DNA from: an uncultured Flavobacteriales bacterium
Lineage (GTDB): Bacteria > Bacteroidota > Bacteroidia > Palsa-965
Assembly: GCA_937974275.1 (NCBI GenBank)
Contig: CALJIF010000026.1
Coordinates: 1 to 64,000, forward strand
Direction: 5' to 3'
DNA length: 64,000 bases
The notes below the pieces were generated by a model, which had not been told where the DNA came from, made no database searches, and saw only the letters and a program-made list of their open reading frames with translations. The stretch's first letter is position 1. Each line of letters begins with the position of its first letter. The translations under genes and the position numbers were made by a program. Shown in pieces: positions 52,910 through 60,680 of this stretch.

Positions 52910-53563
52910 CTATTTCTTCAGCCGATCTGCAAACACCTTGCGCACCTTATCCACTTTAGGTTTCACAACATACACGCAATAGGGTTGAGAGCTGTTTTGT
53001 GCGTAATAATTCTGATGGTAATCTTCTGCTTTGTAAAAGACGCTTGCCTTTGTAACCTCGGTTACGATAGGTGCTGCAAACGCCCCCGACTCATTGAGCT
53101 TCTTCTTGTAATACTCGGCTTTCTCTTTTTGCTTTTCATCATGATAAAAAACTGCCGAACGATATTGCGTCCCCACATCATTCCCCTGACGATTCAAGGT
53201 TGTTGGATCATGCGTTTGCCAGAACACCTCCAAAATTTCATCGAAGGAAATTTTATTGGTGTCAAATACAATTTGTGCAACCTCTGCGTGTCCTGTTGTT
53301 CCTTCACACACTTGTTTGTATGTAGGATTCAAAACGTGTCCGCCCATATAACCGGAAGTGACACTAATTACGCCATCTAATTGTAAAAATACGGCTTCCA
53401 CACACCAGAAGCAGCCGGCCCCAAGTGTTGCAGTATCCAAAACTGGAGTTGTATTCATCGTTGTTGCAGAATCTTTTGTTGTTGTGATTTTAGTCGTGTC
53501 CGTTTGACCACACGCTTGCAGAAAGAGCAAGAGTAAAGCGAAAATTCCATGGACTTTTTTCAT
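52910..53563 (-). CDS. msrA: Exported peptide-methionine (S)-S-oxide reductase (217 aa)
   Basis: MsrA: active site GAGCFWCVEAVFLQL (Cys51), with GYMGGH, GHAEVAQIVFD and HDPTTLNRQGNDVGTQYRSA. The N-terminus (ALLLLFLQAC, Cys18) is a lipoprotein signal followed by a Thr/Ser/Asp linker, so this MsrA is secreted and anchored, repairing oxidised Met in envelope proteins. It is the first gene of a two-gene unit with the lipocalin. Confidence 0.95.
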   Translation of the reverse strand: MKKVHGIFALLLLFLQACGQTDTTKITTTKDSATTMNTTPVLDTATLGAGCFWCVEAVFLQLDGVISVTSGYMGGHVLNPTYKQVCEGTTGHAEVAQIVFDTNKISFDEILEVFWQTHDPTTLNRQGNDVGTQYRSAVFYHDEKQKEKAEYYKKKLNESGAFAAPIVTEVTKASVFYKAEDYHQNYYAQNSSQPYCVYVVKPKVDKVRKVFADRLKK

Positions 53564-53651
53564 ACTACCAAGTTAAGGTATTCGTGAGGGAAATGAAACT
53601 ACGTTACCAATCATTAACAATCTGATACAAGTATTGTTGCGCGAATTGCGA

Positions 53652-55796
53652 ATGATGAGTCTGCTTACGTTCTTTGCAGTATTGAGCTTCTACGCTGTCA
53701 TCTTGATCTGGCTGGCTATTATGCTGGTTTCTTTTCTGATTCAACATATCAGAGAAGGCATTCGCATTAACCGCAAACCTTACGATCTCGGCGCTTGGAA
53801 CCTACCTGTGTATAGTGGCATCTTGCTGCTTGTAGTTTGGGGAATTTTTCATTTCGCCAAATACGAACCGAAATTCTCGGATGCACAAGAACAAATTAAG
53901 TATGGCGTTCGTACCAATCAGCCCTGGTTGCAAACAAAAGGCTATTCCCAATTAATAGCGCAACACCCCGATTCGCTGGAGCTACATTTTCAGCGCATTG
54001 AAAAGTACTTCCAACAAAACGAAAAGGCTGCCGCCGATCCGGGAATTGGGGCTTACGACCGCGAAGGTGTCGGCATTTTTATGCATTACACCGAACTCAC
54101 GGAAAGCTCTGATATACAACAACGCGACCTTGGAAATTTAATGCTGGCGTTTTGGTACATACGTCGTCCGGGGCATGATTACGATAATGCTGCTTTGCAT
54201 TTAAAACAAGTGAAACAAGTTTGTTTGAAATACTACAATTACGCGGCCGGTGAAATCATGTCCAATCACTTGAATATTGCGGATGCGATTAACTATTACT
54301 ACAAAGAAATTTCGTGTAACGGATATACGCCCGGCGCCTGGAGAGGCTTGAGCTTGGTGTATTATCGAATGAATATGAACGATTCTATTGCTGCATTGAT
54401 GAATAATCCTCGCGCAGAAGAACATGTTCATCCCGAAATTAAATCGCAGTATTATTTCAAAACCGGAAACGTGCTGATGTACTACGTAGTACGTTTCGAA
54501 GAAGGCATGAGTCATTTGCACGTTTGGGGACTCGTTACGGCAATTATTGCTGCTTTTGTGTGGATGCTGTATTTGAAGCGTTTGAATTTCCTGTCCGCTA
54601 TGAAGTGGCCGTTGTACATATATGCTGTTCTTACCGGCGCTGCGCTCTCTGTGTTATGCTGGATTTTTTATGCAGTGTATAACTATACTTTCGGCTTCGA
54701 CCTCAACGGAGAGCTGCTTAACGATTTTTTATATTGCTTTTTAGGCATAGGTGTTATCGAGGAGCTGGTTAAGGTTGCTGCTTTTGTGGTGACTTTTATT
54801 TACAGCAAACAGCTTCGCACAGCAGCAGATTATATGGTGGTAGCATGCTGTGCGGGACTTGGATTTTCTTTGTTTGAAAATGTATTGTATTCTTCCGTCG
54901 AAGGATTGGATGTCATCTTTTCGCGCACCTTAACAGCATCTGTTGCACACATGGTGTCAAGCGCCATTGTTGCATACGGATTTATATTGTGGAAATTCCG
55001 GTGGTTAACGCGCATATGGATCGTTCCCGTGTGTTTTATAATTGCAGCACTCGTTCATGGCTTCTATGACTTCTGGCTGTTGAATCCTTCGGTGCAACAA
55101 TTCAGCATCATTACGTTCGTGTTCTTTTTGATGGAGATATTATTATTTACATCGTTGTTGAATAACGCGTTGAATCAGTCGGCACCCAAAACAATTTCAC
55201 AACGCGAACTCGCTTTCGACGGTGCACGAAATGCAGGATTACTCTCCGGTGGTTTGATTCTGATTTTCGTAATTCAGTACATCGGTATGTGCGCCGTTTA
55301 CGGAAGCAGCTACGGGGAACAAGTGCTCACCGCATCTTTCGTGTCGGGAAGTTATCTCGTATTTTTTCTTTCCATTCGTTTGTCGTCCATTGACATCGCT
55401 CCGGGCGTTTGGAACAAAATTGATTTCTATTCCAGTTTACTTCCTTCTGCATTTTTCAGCGGTACAGGAAACAATTACAATGCATTAGTTGGTACCACAT
55501 TGGTTTTCGGCCCGCATGAATATTCGCAGCGCTTGTCAATACATCTTCCATTCGTTGGAAAAATATCGCGACGTGTGCGCATCAAAGGCGATTTTCATTG
55601 GTTTGAAGTTATTCCTGAACCTGCATTAACGATTGAAGGCATCTACACAGAAAAGCTTTACATCAAAACACATATCGATCAGGCAGAAATTGTTCCCGGA
55701 AATAAAACCGTTGTCCGCGTGTTTGTTCCAACACCGGCTGCATCCGGCAGCGGGAAAAAATCGTTAGTGTTTTACGATTTGGCAGTAGTGACTTGA
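53652..55796 (+). CDS. PrsW-like (M82) membrane protease with large extra domains (714 aa)
   Basis: Two helices at the N-terminus, then a soluble TPR-like stretch (about 80-285; YSQLIAQHPDSLELHFQRIE). The PrsW core follows: GVIEELVKVAAF (EExxK), FSLFENVLY (FEN), SVAHMVSSAIVAYGF and LVHGFYDFWLL (HxxxD), each in a hydrophobic helix. About 190 C-terminal residues form a beta-rich domain. PrsW proteases cut membrane proteins such as anti-sigma factors. Start ATG 53652 preferred; TTG 53634 and ATG 53655 are alternatives. Overlaps the convergent MFS gene by 25 nt. Confidence 0.8.
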   Translation: MMSLLTFFAVLSFYAVILIWLAIMLVSFLIQHIREGIRINRKPYDLGAWNLPVYSGILLLVVWGIFHFAKYEPKFSDAQEQIKYGVRTNQPWLQTKGYSQLIAQHPDSLELHFQRIEKYFQQNEKAAADPGIGAYDREGVGIFMHYTELTESSDIQQRDLGNLMLAFWYIRRPGHDYDNAALHLKQVKQVCLKYYNYAAGEIMSNHLNIADAINYYYKEISCNGYTPGAWRGLSLVYYRMNMNDSIAALMNNPRAEEHVHPEIKSQYYFKTGNVLMYYVVRFEEGMSHLHVWGLVTAIIAAFVWMLYLKRLNFLSAMKWPLYIYAVLTGAALSVLCWIFYAVYNYTFGFDLNGELLNDFLYCFLGIGVIEELVKVAAFVVTFIYSKQLRTAADYMVVACCAGLGFSLFENVLYSSVEGLDVIFSRTLTASVAHMVSSAIVAYGFILWKFRWLTRIWIVPVCFIIAALVHGFYDFWLLNPSVQQFSIITFVFFLMEILLFTSLLNNALNQSAPKTISQRELAFDGARNAGLLSGGLILIFVIQYIGMCAVYGSSYGEQVLTASFVSGSYLVFFLSIRLSSIDIAPGVWNKIDFYSSLLPSAFFSGTGNNYNALVGTTLVFGPHEYSQRLSIHLPFVGKISRRVRIKGDFHWFEVIPEPALTIEGIYTEKLYIKTHIDQAEIVPGNKTVVRVFVPTPAASGSGKKSLVFYDLAVVT

Positions 55797-56989
55797 GTTG
55801 CCTCTGCAGATTTCACGCTCATCGCCAGCGGAATAGCCAGAAGTCCTGCTAATACTGCCATCCATCCCACATGTTCGTAATGCAACACGGAACCATTAGG
55901 TCCTTCTGCAATTAACAAACCTCCAAGGAATGACGCCAGGCCTGAACCCAATTGTTGCGTAGCTGCATTTAAACTTAAGAATCCGCCACGCTGATGTGGC
56001 AACGCGGTTGATGAGATTAACGTTTGCGCGGGAATACCGCGACTTCCTCCGAAAATGAACAAGAACGAAGTAATCATCAATACCGGAATCAAACTCATTG
56101 GAGGCAAGTTGGTGATAGCAACAATTGGAAATACCGCCAACACCGACAGCCATGTAAACACACGCAGGCTTCCAAAACGATCTGCCAGTTTTCCAACAAC
56201 GCGCATTACCACCACACTGCACAAACCACCGGCCATGTAGATGTAACCGATATCTGTTTTGTCCAATCCTACATTGCCCACCATATAATTTGGTATGTAC
56301 GGTATAATGGAAAAATGACCGATCATCAGCAAGGCCATAACGCCCAATGCTTTCAAGCGATTCACGCTACTCACAATTTCTTTAATCGTTACCCAAGGAT
56401 TGCGCTTTTTCGCCTCTTCAATATGTCCTGCCAATGAAGGAACGTACAATGCAATTGCGATTAACACTAACACACCGAATGCTCCGATAAACACAAACGG
56501 AATGTGCCAGCTGAAATGTGCAGCAACAATACTTCCCACGGGAACACCAAGCACTGCTGCTGCAGAAAAACCTGAATAAACAGCACCCATAGCAGATGCA
56601 CGACGCTCTAATGGAAACGTATCACTAACCGTACTTAAGATAGAAGATGATAAAATGCCGCCGAACAATCCGGTGAAAATGCGTGCTGCAACCATAAAAC
56701 CATATCCGGGCGCAATTCCGCATGCAAAGGTGCCCAGAACGAAAAAGGTATATGATAAGAGTAAAACTTTTCTACGGTCGAATCGGTCAATAAAAAATGC
56801 ACCTAAAAAACTTACAATGCCGGCAGACACGTTGTACGATGCGACCATGAAGCCGAACTGAGCCGCCGAAATTTTAAAATCTTCCATGAACAAGTTGCTC
56901 AACGGCATCATGATCATGAAATCCATGACATGCGTAAACTGAACAAGAGCAAGAGTTACGAGCAGAAATCGCTCTGTGGATTTGTTCAT
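55772..56989 (-). CDS. MFS transporter (405 aa)
   Basis: Twelve hydrophobic helices, with the loop 2-3 motif FFIDRFDRRKVLLLS and a similar ADRFGSLRVF between helices 8 and 9. Resembles the sugar-efflux/drug:H+ antiporter group (AraJ/YdhP-like; GVPVGSIVAAHFSWHIPFVF). Substrate unknown. Its last 25 nt overlap the end of the PrsW-like gene on the other strand. Confidence 0.88.
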   Translation of the reverse strand: MNKSTERFLLVTLALVQFTHVMDFMIMMPLSNLFMEDFKISAAQFGFMVASYNVSAGIVSFLGAFFIDRFDRRKVLLLSYTFFVLGTFACGIAPGYGFMVAARIFTGLFGGILSSSILSTVSDTFPLERRASAMGAVYSGFSAAAVLGVPVGSIVAAHFSWHIPFVFIGAFGVLVLIAIALYVPSLAGHIEEAKKRNPWVTIKEIVSSVNRLKALGVMALLMIGHFSIIPYIPNYMVGNVGLDKTDIGYIYMAGGLCSVVVMRVVGKLADRFGSLRVFTWLSVLAVFPIVAITNLPPMSLIPVLMITSFLFIFGGSRGIPAQTLISSTALPHQRGGFLSLNAATQQLGSGLASFLGGLLIAEGPNGSVLHYEHVGWMAVLAGLLAIPLAMSVKSAEATQVTTAKS

Positions 56990-57110
56990 AAAGAGAGCGT
57001 AAAGATATTGGTAAATAAAAGCGGCCTGCTATTAAATCGTTAAATAACAGGAGTCGTACGACAAACGCAATAAACCACGTACCTTTATCATCCCTCTAAT
57101 CCTCATCCCC

Positions 57111-57425
57111 ATGCAACATTCACGTGAAATCGGTGAGTGGCTTGATTTTTTACCATCGTCCCTCAAGGAAAAGGCCGTTAACTACATTTTGGACCAACAT
57201 CCGGACAACGGCGCTGCTATCCTGAACACCCCAACTTCTTCGTTTTATAAAGCCATTCAGGGCGCATTGTTGTGGGACAAAACCACCGAAGGCACTGCAT
57301 ATTGGCAACGTGTAGCGGCAATTGATTTTTTCGAATCGTCCGCACAAGGCGATTTCGCTATGCTGGAACGCTTGAAAAACGGAGAGCTGGAAGATTATTT
57401 AAATCCGCCGGAGAACGACGATTAG
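57111..57425 (+). CDS. Hypothetical soluble protein (104 aa)
   Basis: Small acidic, largely helical protein (REIGEWLDFLPSSLKEKAVN, AYWQRVAAIDFFESSAQGDF, AMLERLKNGELEDYLNPPEN). No signal peptide or membrane segment. Family not recognised. It stands alone between MFS and PfkB genes on the other strand. Codon use looks like the neighbours, so it is likely real. Confidence 0.6.
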   Translation: MQHSREIGEWLDFLPSSLKEKAVNYILDQHPDNGAAILNTPTSSFYKAIQGALLWDKTTEGTAYWQRVAAIDFFESSAQGDFAMLERLKNGELEDYLNPPENDD

Positions 57426-57487
57426 GTATAATTAAACGGTTTCGACTTGGTCTATCGGCTAATCACAATCTTTACGTATTAGACGAA

Positions 57488-58411
57488 TTACACCAGGGAA
57501 ATATCAAACTGCACCAGGTCGATAAACTCCTGCACGCGGTCGTCCACTTCTTGTTGCGATAATCCTACCAAACGTTCAACGCCGAATTTTTCTACCGTGA
57601 AAGATGCCATTGCAGAACCAAAGATGATTGCGCGTTTCATGTTTTCGAAGGAAATGTCTTTCGTTGCAGCCAGGTAACCAACGAATCCACCTGCAAAGCT
57701 ATCTCCTGCTCCGGTTGGGTCGAATACATCTTCTAAAGGCAATGCCGGCGCAAAAAACACCTGCTCTTTGTTAAACAATAATGCACCGTGTTCGCCTTTT
57801 TTAATGATAAGCACTTTAACGCCCAATGCTAAAATTTTCTGCGCGGCCTTTACCAAAGAGTATTCTCCGGAAAGCTGGCGTGCTTCTGCATCGTTAATCG
57901 TTAAAACGTCAACCTGCGCGATGGTTTTTACCAAATCATCCATAGCAATGTCCATCCAGAAGTTCATAGTGTCCAGCACAATCAGTTTTGGACGTTTGGT
58001 CAACTGAGACATCACTTTTTGCTGAATAGACGGCATCAGGTTACCTAACATGAGAAAATCAGGCTCACGGTTGCTTTCCGGCACTACCGGGTCGAAATCG
58101 GCCAAAACATTTAGTTCTGTGGCCAACGTATCGCGGGAATTCATGTCGTTGTGGTAACGTCCCGACCAGAAAAACGACTTTTGGTCCTTTTTGATCTGTA
58201 AACCATCCAGCGCGACACCGTGATTTTTCAGGTTATCCAGGGCGTCCTGAGGGAAATCGCCCCCAACAACAGACACCAATTGAATGTTTTTTGTGAAGTA
58301 AGAAGCTGCGAGGGAAATGTAAGTAGCCGCGCCACCAATGATTTTATCGGTTTTACCGAAAGGAGTTTCAATGGCGTCAAAAGCCACAGTACCAACAACT
58401 AAAAGAGACAT
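57488..58411 (-). CDS. PfkB-family carbohydrate/nucleoside kinase (307 aa)
   Basis: Ribokinase fold: GGAATYISLAASYF near the N-terminus, VSVVGGDFPQD, LTINDAEARQLSGEYS, and the PfkB signature DPTGAGDSFAGGFVGYL with the catalytic Asp. Phosphorylates a sugar or nucleoside; close to proteins named adenosine or ribokinase-like in Bacteroidota, but the substrate cannot be read. Own promoter upstream. Confidence 0.88.
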   Translation of the reverse strand: MSLLVVGTVAFDAIETPFGKTDKIIGGAATYISLAASYFTKNIQLVSVVGGDFPQDALDNLKNHGVALDGLQIKKDQKSFFWSGRYHNDMNSRDTLATELNVLADFDPVVPESNREPDFLMLGNLMPSIQQKVMSQLTKRPKLIVLDTMNFWMDIAMDDLVKTIAQVDVLTINDAEARQLSGEYSLVKAAQKILALGVKVLIIKKGEHGALLFNKEQVFFAPALPLEDVFDPTGAGDSFAGGFVGYLAATKDISFENMKRAIIFGSAMASFTVEKFGVERLVGLSQQEVDDRVQEFIDLVQFDISLV

Positions 58412-58437
58412 AATGAATGAAAAATGGTGATTTTTGC

Positions 58438-58445
58438 CAAAGGTA
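58438..58445 (-). promoter_or_regulatory. -7 element of the PfkB kinase promoter
   Basis: On the minus strand TACCTTTG is a perfect TAnnTTTG box 26 nt before the start codon at 58411. No convincing -33 element is seen. Confidence 0.45.
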
Positions 58446-58509
58446 TTGCATAATTCGATTCAACCTGCTAATATTGCAGCCCGTTTAGATAAAAACGGAT
58501 AACCGGTGA

Positions 58510-58583
58510 TCCTCCTTAGCTCAGCTGGTTAGAGCACATGACTGTTAATCATGGGGTCCCTGGTTCGAGCCCAGGAGGGGGAG
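58510..58583 (+). tRNA. tRNA-Asn(GTT)
   Basis: Acceptor TCCTCCT pairs with AGGGGGA (58576-58582), discriminator G58583. Anticodon stem ATGA/TCAT closes loop CTGTTAA with anticodon GTT. T arm CCTGG-TTCGAGC-CCAGG. CCA is not encoded (GCAAAA follows). Its 3' half and terminator are duplicated at 58923-59047. Confidence 0.96.
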
Positions 58584-58636
58584 CAAAACGAAGCGGAGAG
58601 TGAGAGCGAAAGCGATCTTCTCCGCTTTTTTTGTGC
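58573..58636 (+). repeat. 64-bp direct repeat, copy 1 (tRNA-Asn 3' end plus terminator)
   Basis: Runs from the T-stem of tRNA-Asn to GTGC after the terminator. Matches 58984-59047 with a single mismatch (G58604 versus A). A separate 16-base match, TGACTGTTAATCATGG, is at 58539-58554 and 58923-58938. Confidence 0.95.
58591..58633 (+). terminator. tRNA-Asn terminator, copy 1
   Basis: Stem AAGCGGAGA (58591-58599) and TCTCCGCTT (58619-58627), then T's to 58632. It lies 8 nt after the tRNA and within a 64-base direct repeat. Confidence 0.9.
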
Positions 58637-58637
58637 T

Positions 58638-58925
58638 ATGAATTTTGTCGTCTACATCCTTTATTCTAAAAAAATCAACAGATATTACACGGGTATGTCC
58701 GGCAATCTGAATGAGAGATTGGATTTTCACCGTGACCCCGAAGCACGAAAATTTACTGCACGTGCAGATGATTGGGAGGTTTTTCATGTCATCAATTGCT
58801 CTTCGAAAAAACAAGCACTTGCTATTGAAGCCCATATTAAAAGAATGAGAAGCGCCACCTATAAACTAAACCTGCAAAAATATCCCGAGATGAACATCAA
58901 ACTATTGTCGTTGTATAAGGATTGA
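58638..58925 (+). CDS. Stand-alone GIY-YIG nuclease domain protein (95 aa)
   Basis: Single GIY-YIG domain: NFVVYILYSKK (GIY strand, 2-12), RYYTGMSGNLNERLDFHRD with YYTG (16-19) in the YIG position, Arg27 and His31, and Glu64 in ALAIEAHIKRM. All catalytic positions are occupied. True start is ATG 58638; a longer frame starts inside the tRNA at 58551 and is not credible. The gene has no promoter of its own that I can see, so transcripts reading through the tRNA terminator may supply it. Only about a quarter of its residues match the locus A protein by eye. Confidence 0.88.
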   Translation: MNFVVYILYSKKINRYYTGMSGNLNERLDFHRDPEARKFTARADDWEVFHVINCSSKKQALAIEAHIKRMRSATYKLNLQKYPEMNIKLLSLYKD

Positions 58926-59047
58926 CTGTTAATCATGGCCGCGATAGCTATCGCGGCTGGTTCGAGCCCGATAACTATCGGGAAGGAGGGGGAGCAAAAC
59001 GAAGCGGAGAGTGAAAGCGAAAGCGATCTTCTCCGCTTTTTTTGTGC
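58923..59047 (+). pseudogene. Partial tRNA-Asn copy with two palindromic insertions, plus terminator copy 2
   Basis: The 16 bases TGACTGTTAATCATGG of the anticodon arm are followed, in place of GGTCC, by the perfect 18-bp palindrome CCGCGATAGCTATCGCGG (58939-58956). Then CTGGTTCGAGCCC of the T arm, then a 14-base insertion that forms the near-palindrome CCCGATAACTATCGGG (58967-58982). The 3' acceptor and terminator follow (58984-59047). It lacks the 5' half and cannot fold as a tRNA. Confidence 0.9.
59002..59044 (+). terminator. tRNA-Asn terminator, copy 2
   Basis: Same stem as copy 1: AAGCGGAGA (59002-59010) with TCTCCGCTT (59030-59038), followed by T's. It now ends transcription of the GIY-YIG gene and separates it from the phosphatase gene. 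Confidence 0.9.
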
Positions 59048-59220
59048 GCCGGCGGGGCGAGACATGGGCACCGACTGCAACGCAGCAATACTTCGATAAG
59101 CTCAGTCCACCGGATGCCATTTACAATGTTTACACTAAACATTACTTTCTAATGGCTGTTTCTATAGGTGAAATCAGCAATTCCAACAATAAACTATTAA
59201 TCCGTAAATTGCATCTGGCA
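59048..59220. other. Spacer between element and phosphatase gene
   Basis: A GC-rich patch (59048-59090) followed by TTCGATAAGCTCAGTCC (59093-59109), a sequence that from memory recurs in intergenic regions of Bacteroidota, then AT-rich sequence. An open frame in line with the phosphatase runs through it, with an ATG at 59152, but it starts in the terminator copy and I do not treat it as coding. Confidence 0.5.
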
Positions 59221-60606
59221 ATGCCTAATCGCGATATCACTATTCCTAATGAAGTAGTAGAACAAGAGTTCTACCGCACCACCGAACGTTTTCAAATTAT
59301 AACGTGCTGGATTGGTGTAGCTCTTAATTTGGTGTGGTTCGCCAGCGATTATTTTATCATGCCGGAATACTGGATTCCATTCCTGGTGTTCCGCGCGGCG
59401 GTTTCCGGTGTTACGGCAAGTATCCTGCTTACAAAAAAATGGCACGGCTTAAATATCTACATGACCTTGTTCGTGTTGGTGATTGGCATATCGGTTCAAA
59501 ACGCATACATGTGGAGCGTAATGGATTTGGAGCACTTGCAAAAACATGCATTCGCGTATATGGTGTTGTTTATCGGGGTGGGAATGTTGGTGTATTGGGA
59601 ATTTCGTTACTCCCTTATTCTGTTGGCGATTACGGTCATTAGCAACATTGCATTTTATGTCGCAAACAGTTCGCTTACTGTAGATCAATTTGTGATTAGC
59701 GGCGGATTGCTGGTTTTCACTGTTGCGTTGTTTAGTGCGTTTCTCATTCGTACTCGTTATCGTTTAACGCGCAATGAAATCCGTAGTCGTTTGGAATTAG
59801 CAAAGTCGAAAGAACTCATAGAAGAAGAACGCAACACCGTAATTGAACAGAAAAAAGAAATTACGGACAGCATCAACTACGCGAAGCGAATTCAGCGGGC
59901 GTTAATTCCAACAGAAGAAGATTTTAATCAATACTTCACGGACAGCTTCGTTTTTTTCAAACCGAAAGATATCGTGAGTGGCGACTTCTATTGGATTCAT
60001 CGTAAGTATGATAAAATATATTACGCTACCGGCGACTGCACGGGACACGGTGTTCCCGGTGGATTCATGACCATTCTCGGCTTATCGTTTCTGGAAGAAA
60101 TCATTGACAGTAAAAGCTCCGAGAATCCTGCGGAGGTGTTGGATATGTTGCGCGATAAAATTGTCAATACGCTGAAACAAGGGGCACGCACCGACGAGAA
60201 CAAAGACGGCATGGATATTAATTTGTGTTGTATTGACACAACCAACAACACTTTACATTACGCAGCAGCCAACAATTCATTCTACATTGTTCGTAACAAT
60301 GAGTTGTTAGAGATGAAAGCCGACAAACAGCCGTGCGGATTTTTTCATCACCCTGTTCCGTTTACCTTGAATAAGGTACAATTGGAAAAAGGCGATTGCA
60401 TTTACACCTTCACCGACGGATATCCTGATCAGTTTGGTGGGCCTAACGGCAAGAAGTTCCGGTACAAACAATTTGAATCGATGTTGCTTGACAATCACCA
60501 CAAACCTTTCCGTCAACAGCAACAAGCTTTATATGATACGTTCGAAAAATGGAAAGGTGATCTGGAACAAGTGGATGATGTGCTGGTTATCGGTGTGAAG
60601 ATTTGA
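59221..60606 (+). CDS. Membrane-bound SpoIIE/PP2C-type phosphatase (461 aa)
   Basis: Six or so membrane helices (about 25-185; ITCWIGVALNLVWFASDYFI, YMVLFIGVGMLVYWEF), then a coiled-coil linker (LELAKSKELIEEERNTVIEQ) and the catalytic domain: DSINYAKRIQRALIPTEEDF, VSGDFYW, DCTGHGVPGGFM, TDGYPDQFGGPNGKKF and DDVLVIGVKI. All metal-binding Asp residues are intact. Acts on phosphorylated STAS-type partners in membrane-coupled partner switching; no partner gene is adjacent. Start ATG 59221 (MPNRDITIPNEVVEQEFY) preferred, 59152 possible. Same class as the broken gene at 701-1576. Confidence 0.9.
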   Translation: MPNRDITIPNEVVEQEFYRTTERFQIITCWIGVALNLVWFASDYFIMPEYWIPFLVFRAAVSGVTASILLTKKWHGLNIYMTLFVLVIGISVQNAYMWSVMDLEHLQKHAFAYMVLFIGVGMLVYWEFRYSLILLAITVISNIAFYVANSSLTVDQFVISGGLLVFTVALFSAFLIRTRYRLTRNEIRSRLELAKSKELIEEERNTVIEQKKEITDSINYAKRIQRALIPTEEDFNQYFTDSFVFFKPKDIVSGDFYWIHRKYDKIYYATGDCTGHGVPGGFMTILGLSFLEEIIDSKSSENPAEVLDMLRDKIVNTLKQGARTDENKDGMDINLCCIDTTNNTLHYAAANNSFYIVRNNELLEMKADKQPCGFFHHPVPFTLNKVQLEKGDCIYTFTDGYPDQFGGPNGKKFRYKQFESMLLDNHHKPFRQQQQALYDTFEKWKGDLEQVDDVLVIGVKI

Positions 60607-60628
60607 TAAGTGAATTCATTAAAAAGAA

Positions 60629-60658
60629 AAGGCGACACTGCACTAGTGTCGCCTTCTT
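60629..60658. terminator. Bidirectional terminator between convergent genes
   Basis: Stem AAGGCGACAC (60629-60638) and GTGTCGCCTT (60646-60655), loop TGCACTA, with A's before and T's after. Serves the phosphatase and the T9SS gene ending at 60681. Confidence 0.9.
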
Positions 60659-60680
60659 ACTTATAACAAATTTGCTGGCT

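Larger units (their letters stand above)
58510..59047 (+). mobile_element. Putative tRNA-associated GIY-YIG mini-element, locus B
   Basis: Order: intact tRNA-Asn, terminator, GIY-YIG gene, 3' half of tRNA-Asn broken by two palindromes, and the same terminator again. No integrase or transposase. The start codon lies 2 nt after the first repeat and the stop codon (58923-58925) overlaps the second, so the gene fills the whole gap between the copies. This matches locus A in layout, though tRNA, repeat sequence and nuclease subgroup all differ. Mobility is inferred. Confidence 0.6.

Noticed and set aside
58551..58637. GIY-YIG frame starting inside tRNA-Asn
   Set aside because: The extra 29 residues translate the tRNA and terminator; ATG 58638 gives a complete domain.
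59011..59220. N-terminal extension of the phosphatase frame
   Set aside because: It starts inside the duplicated tRNA terminator and reads repeat DNA; ATG 59221 fits the protein family.
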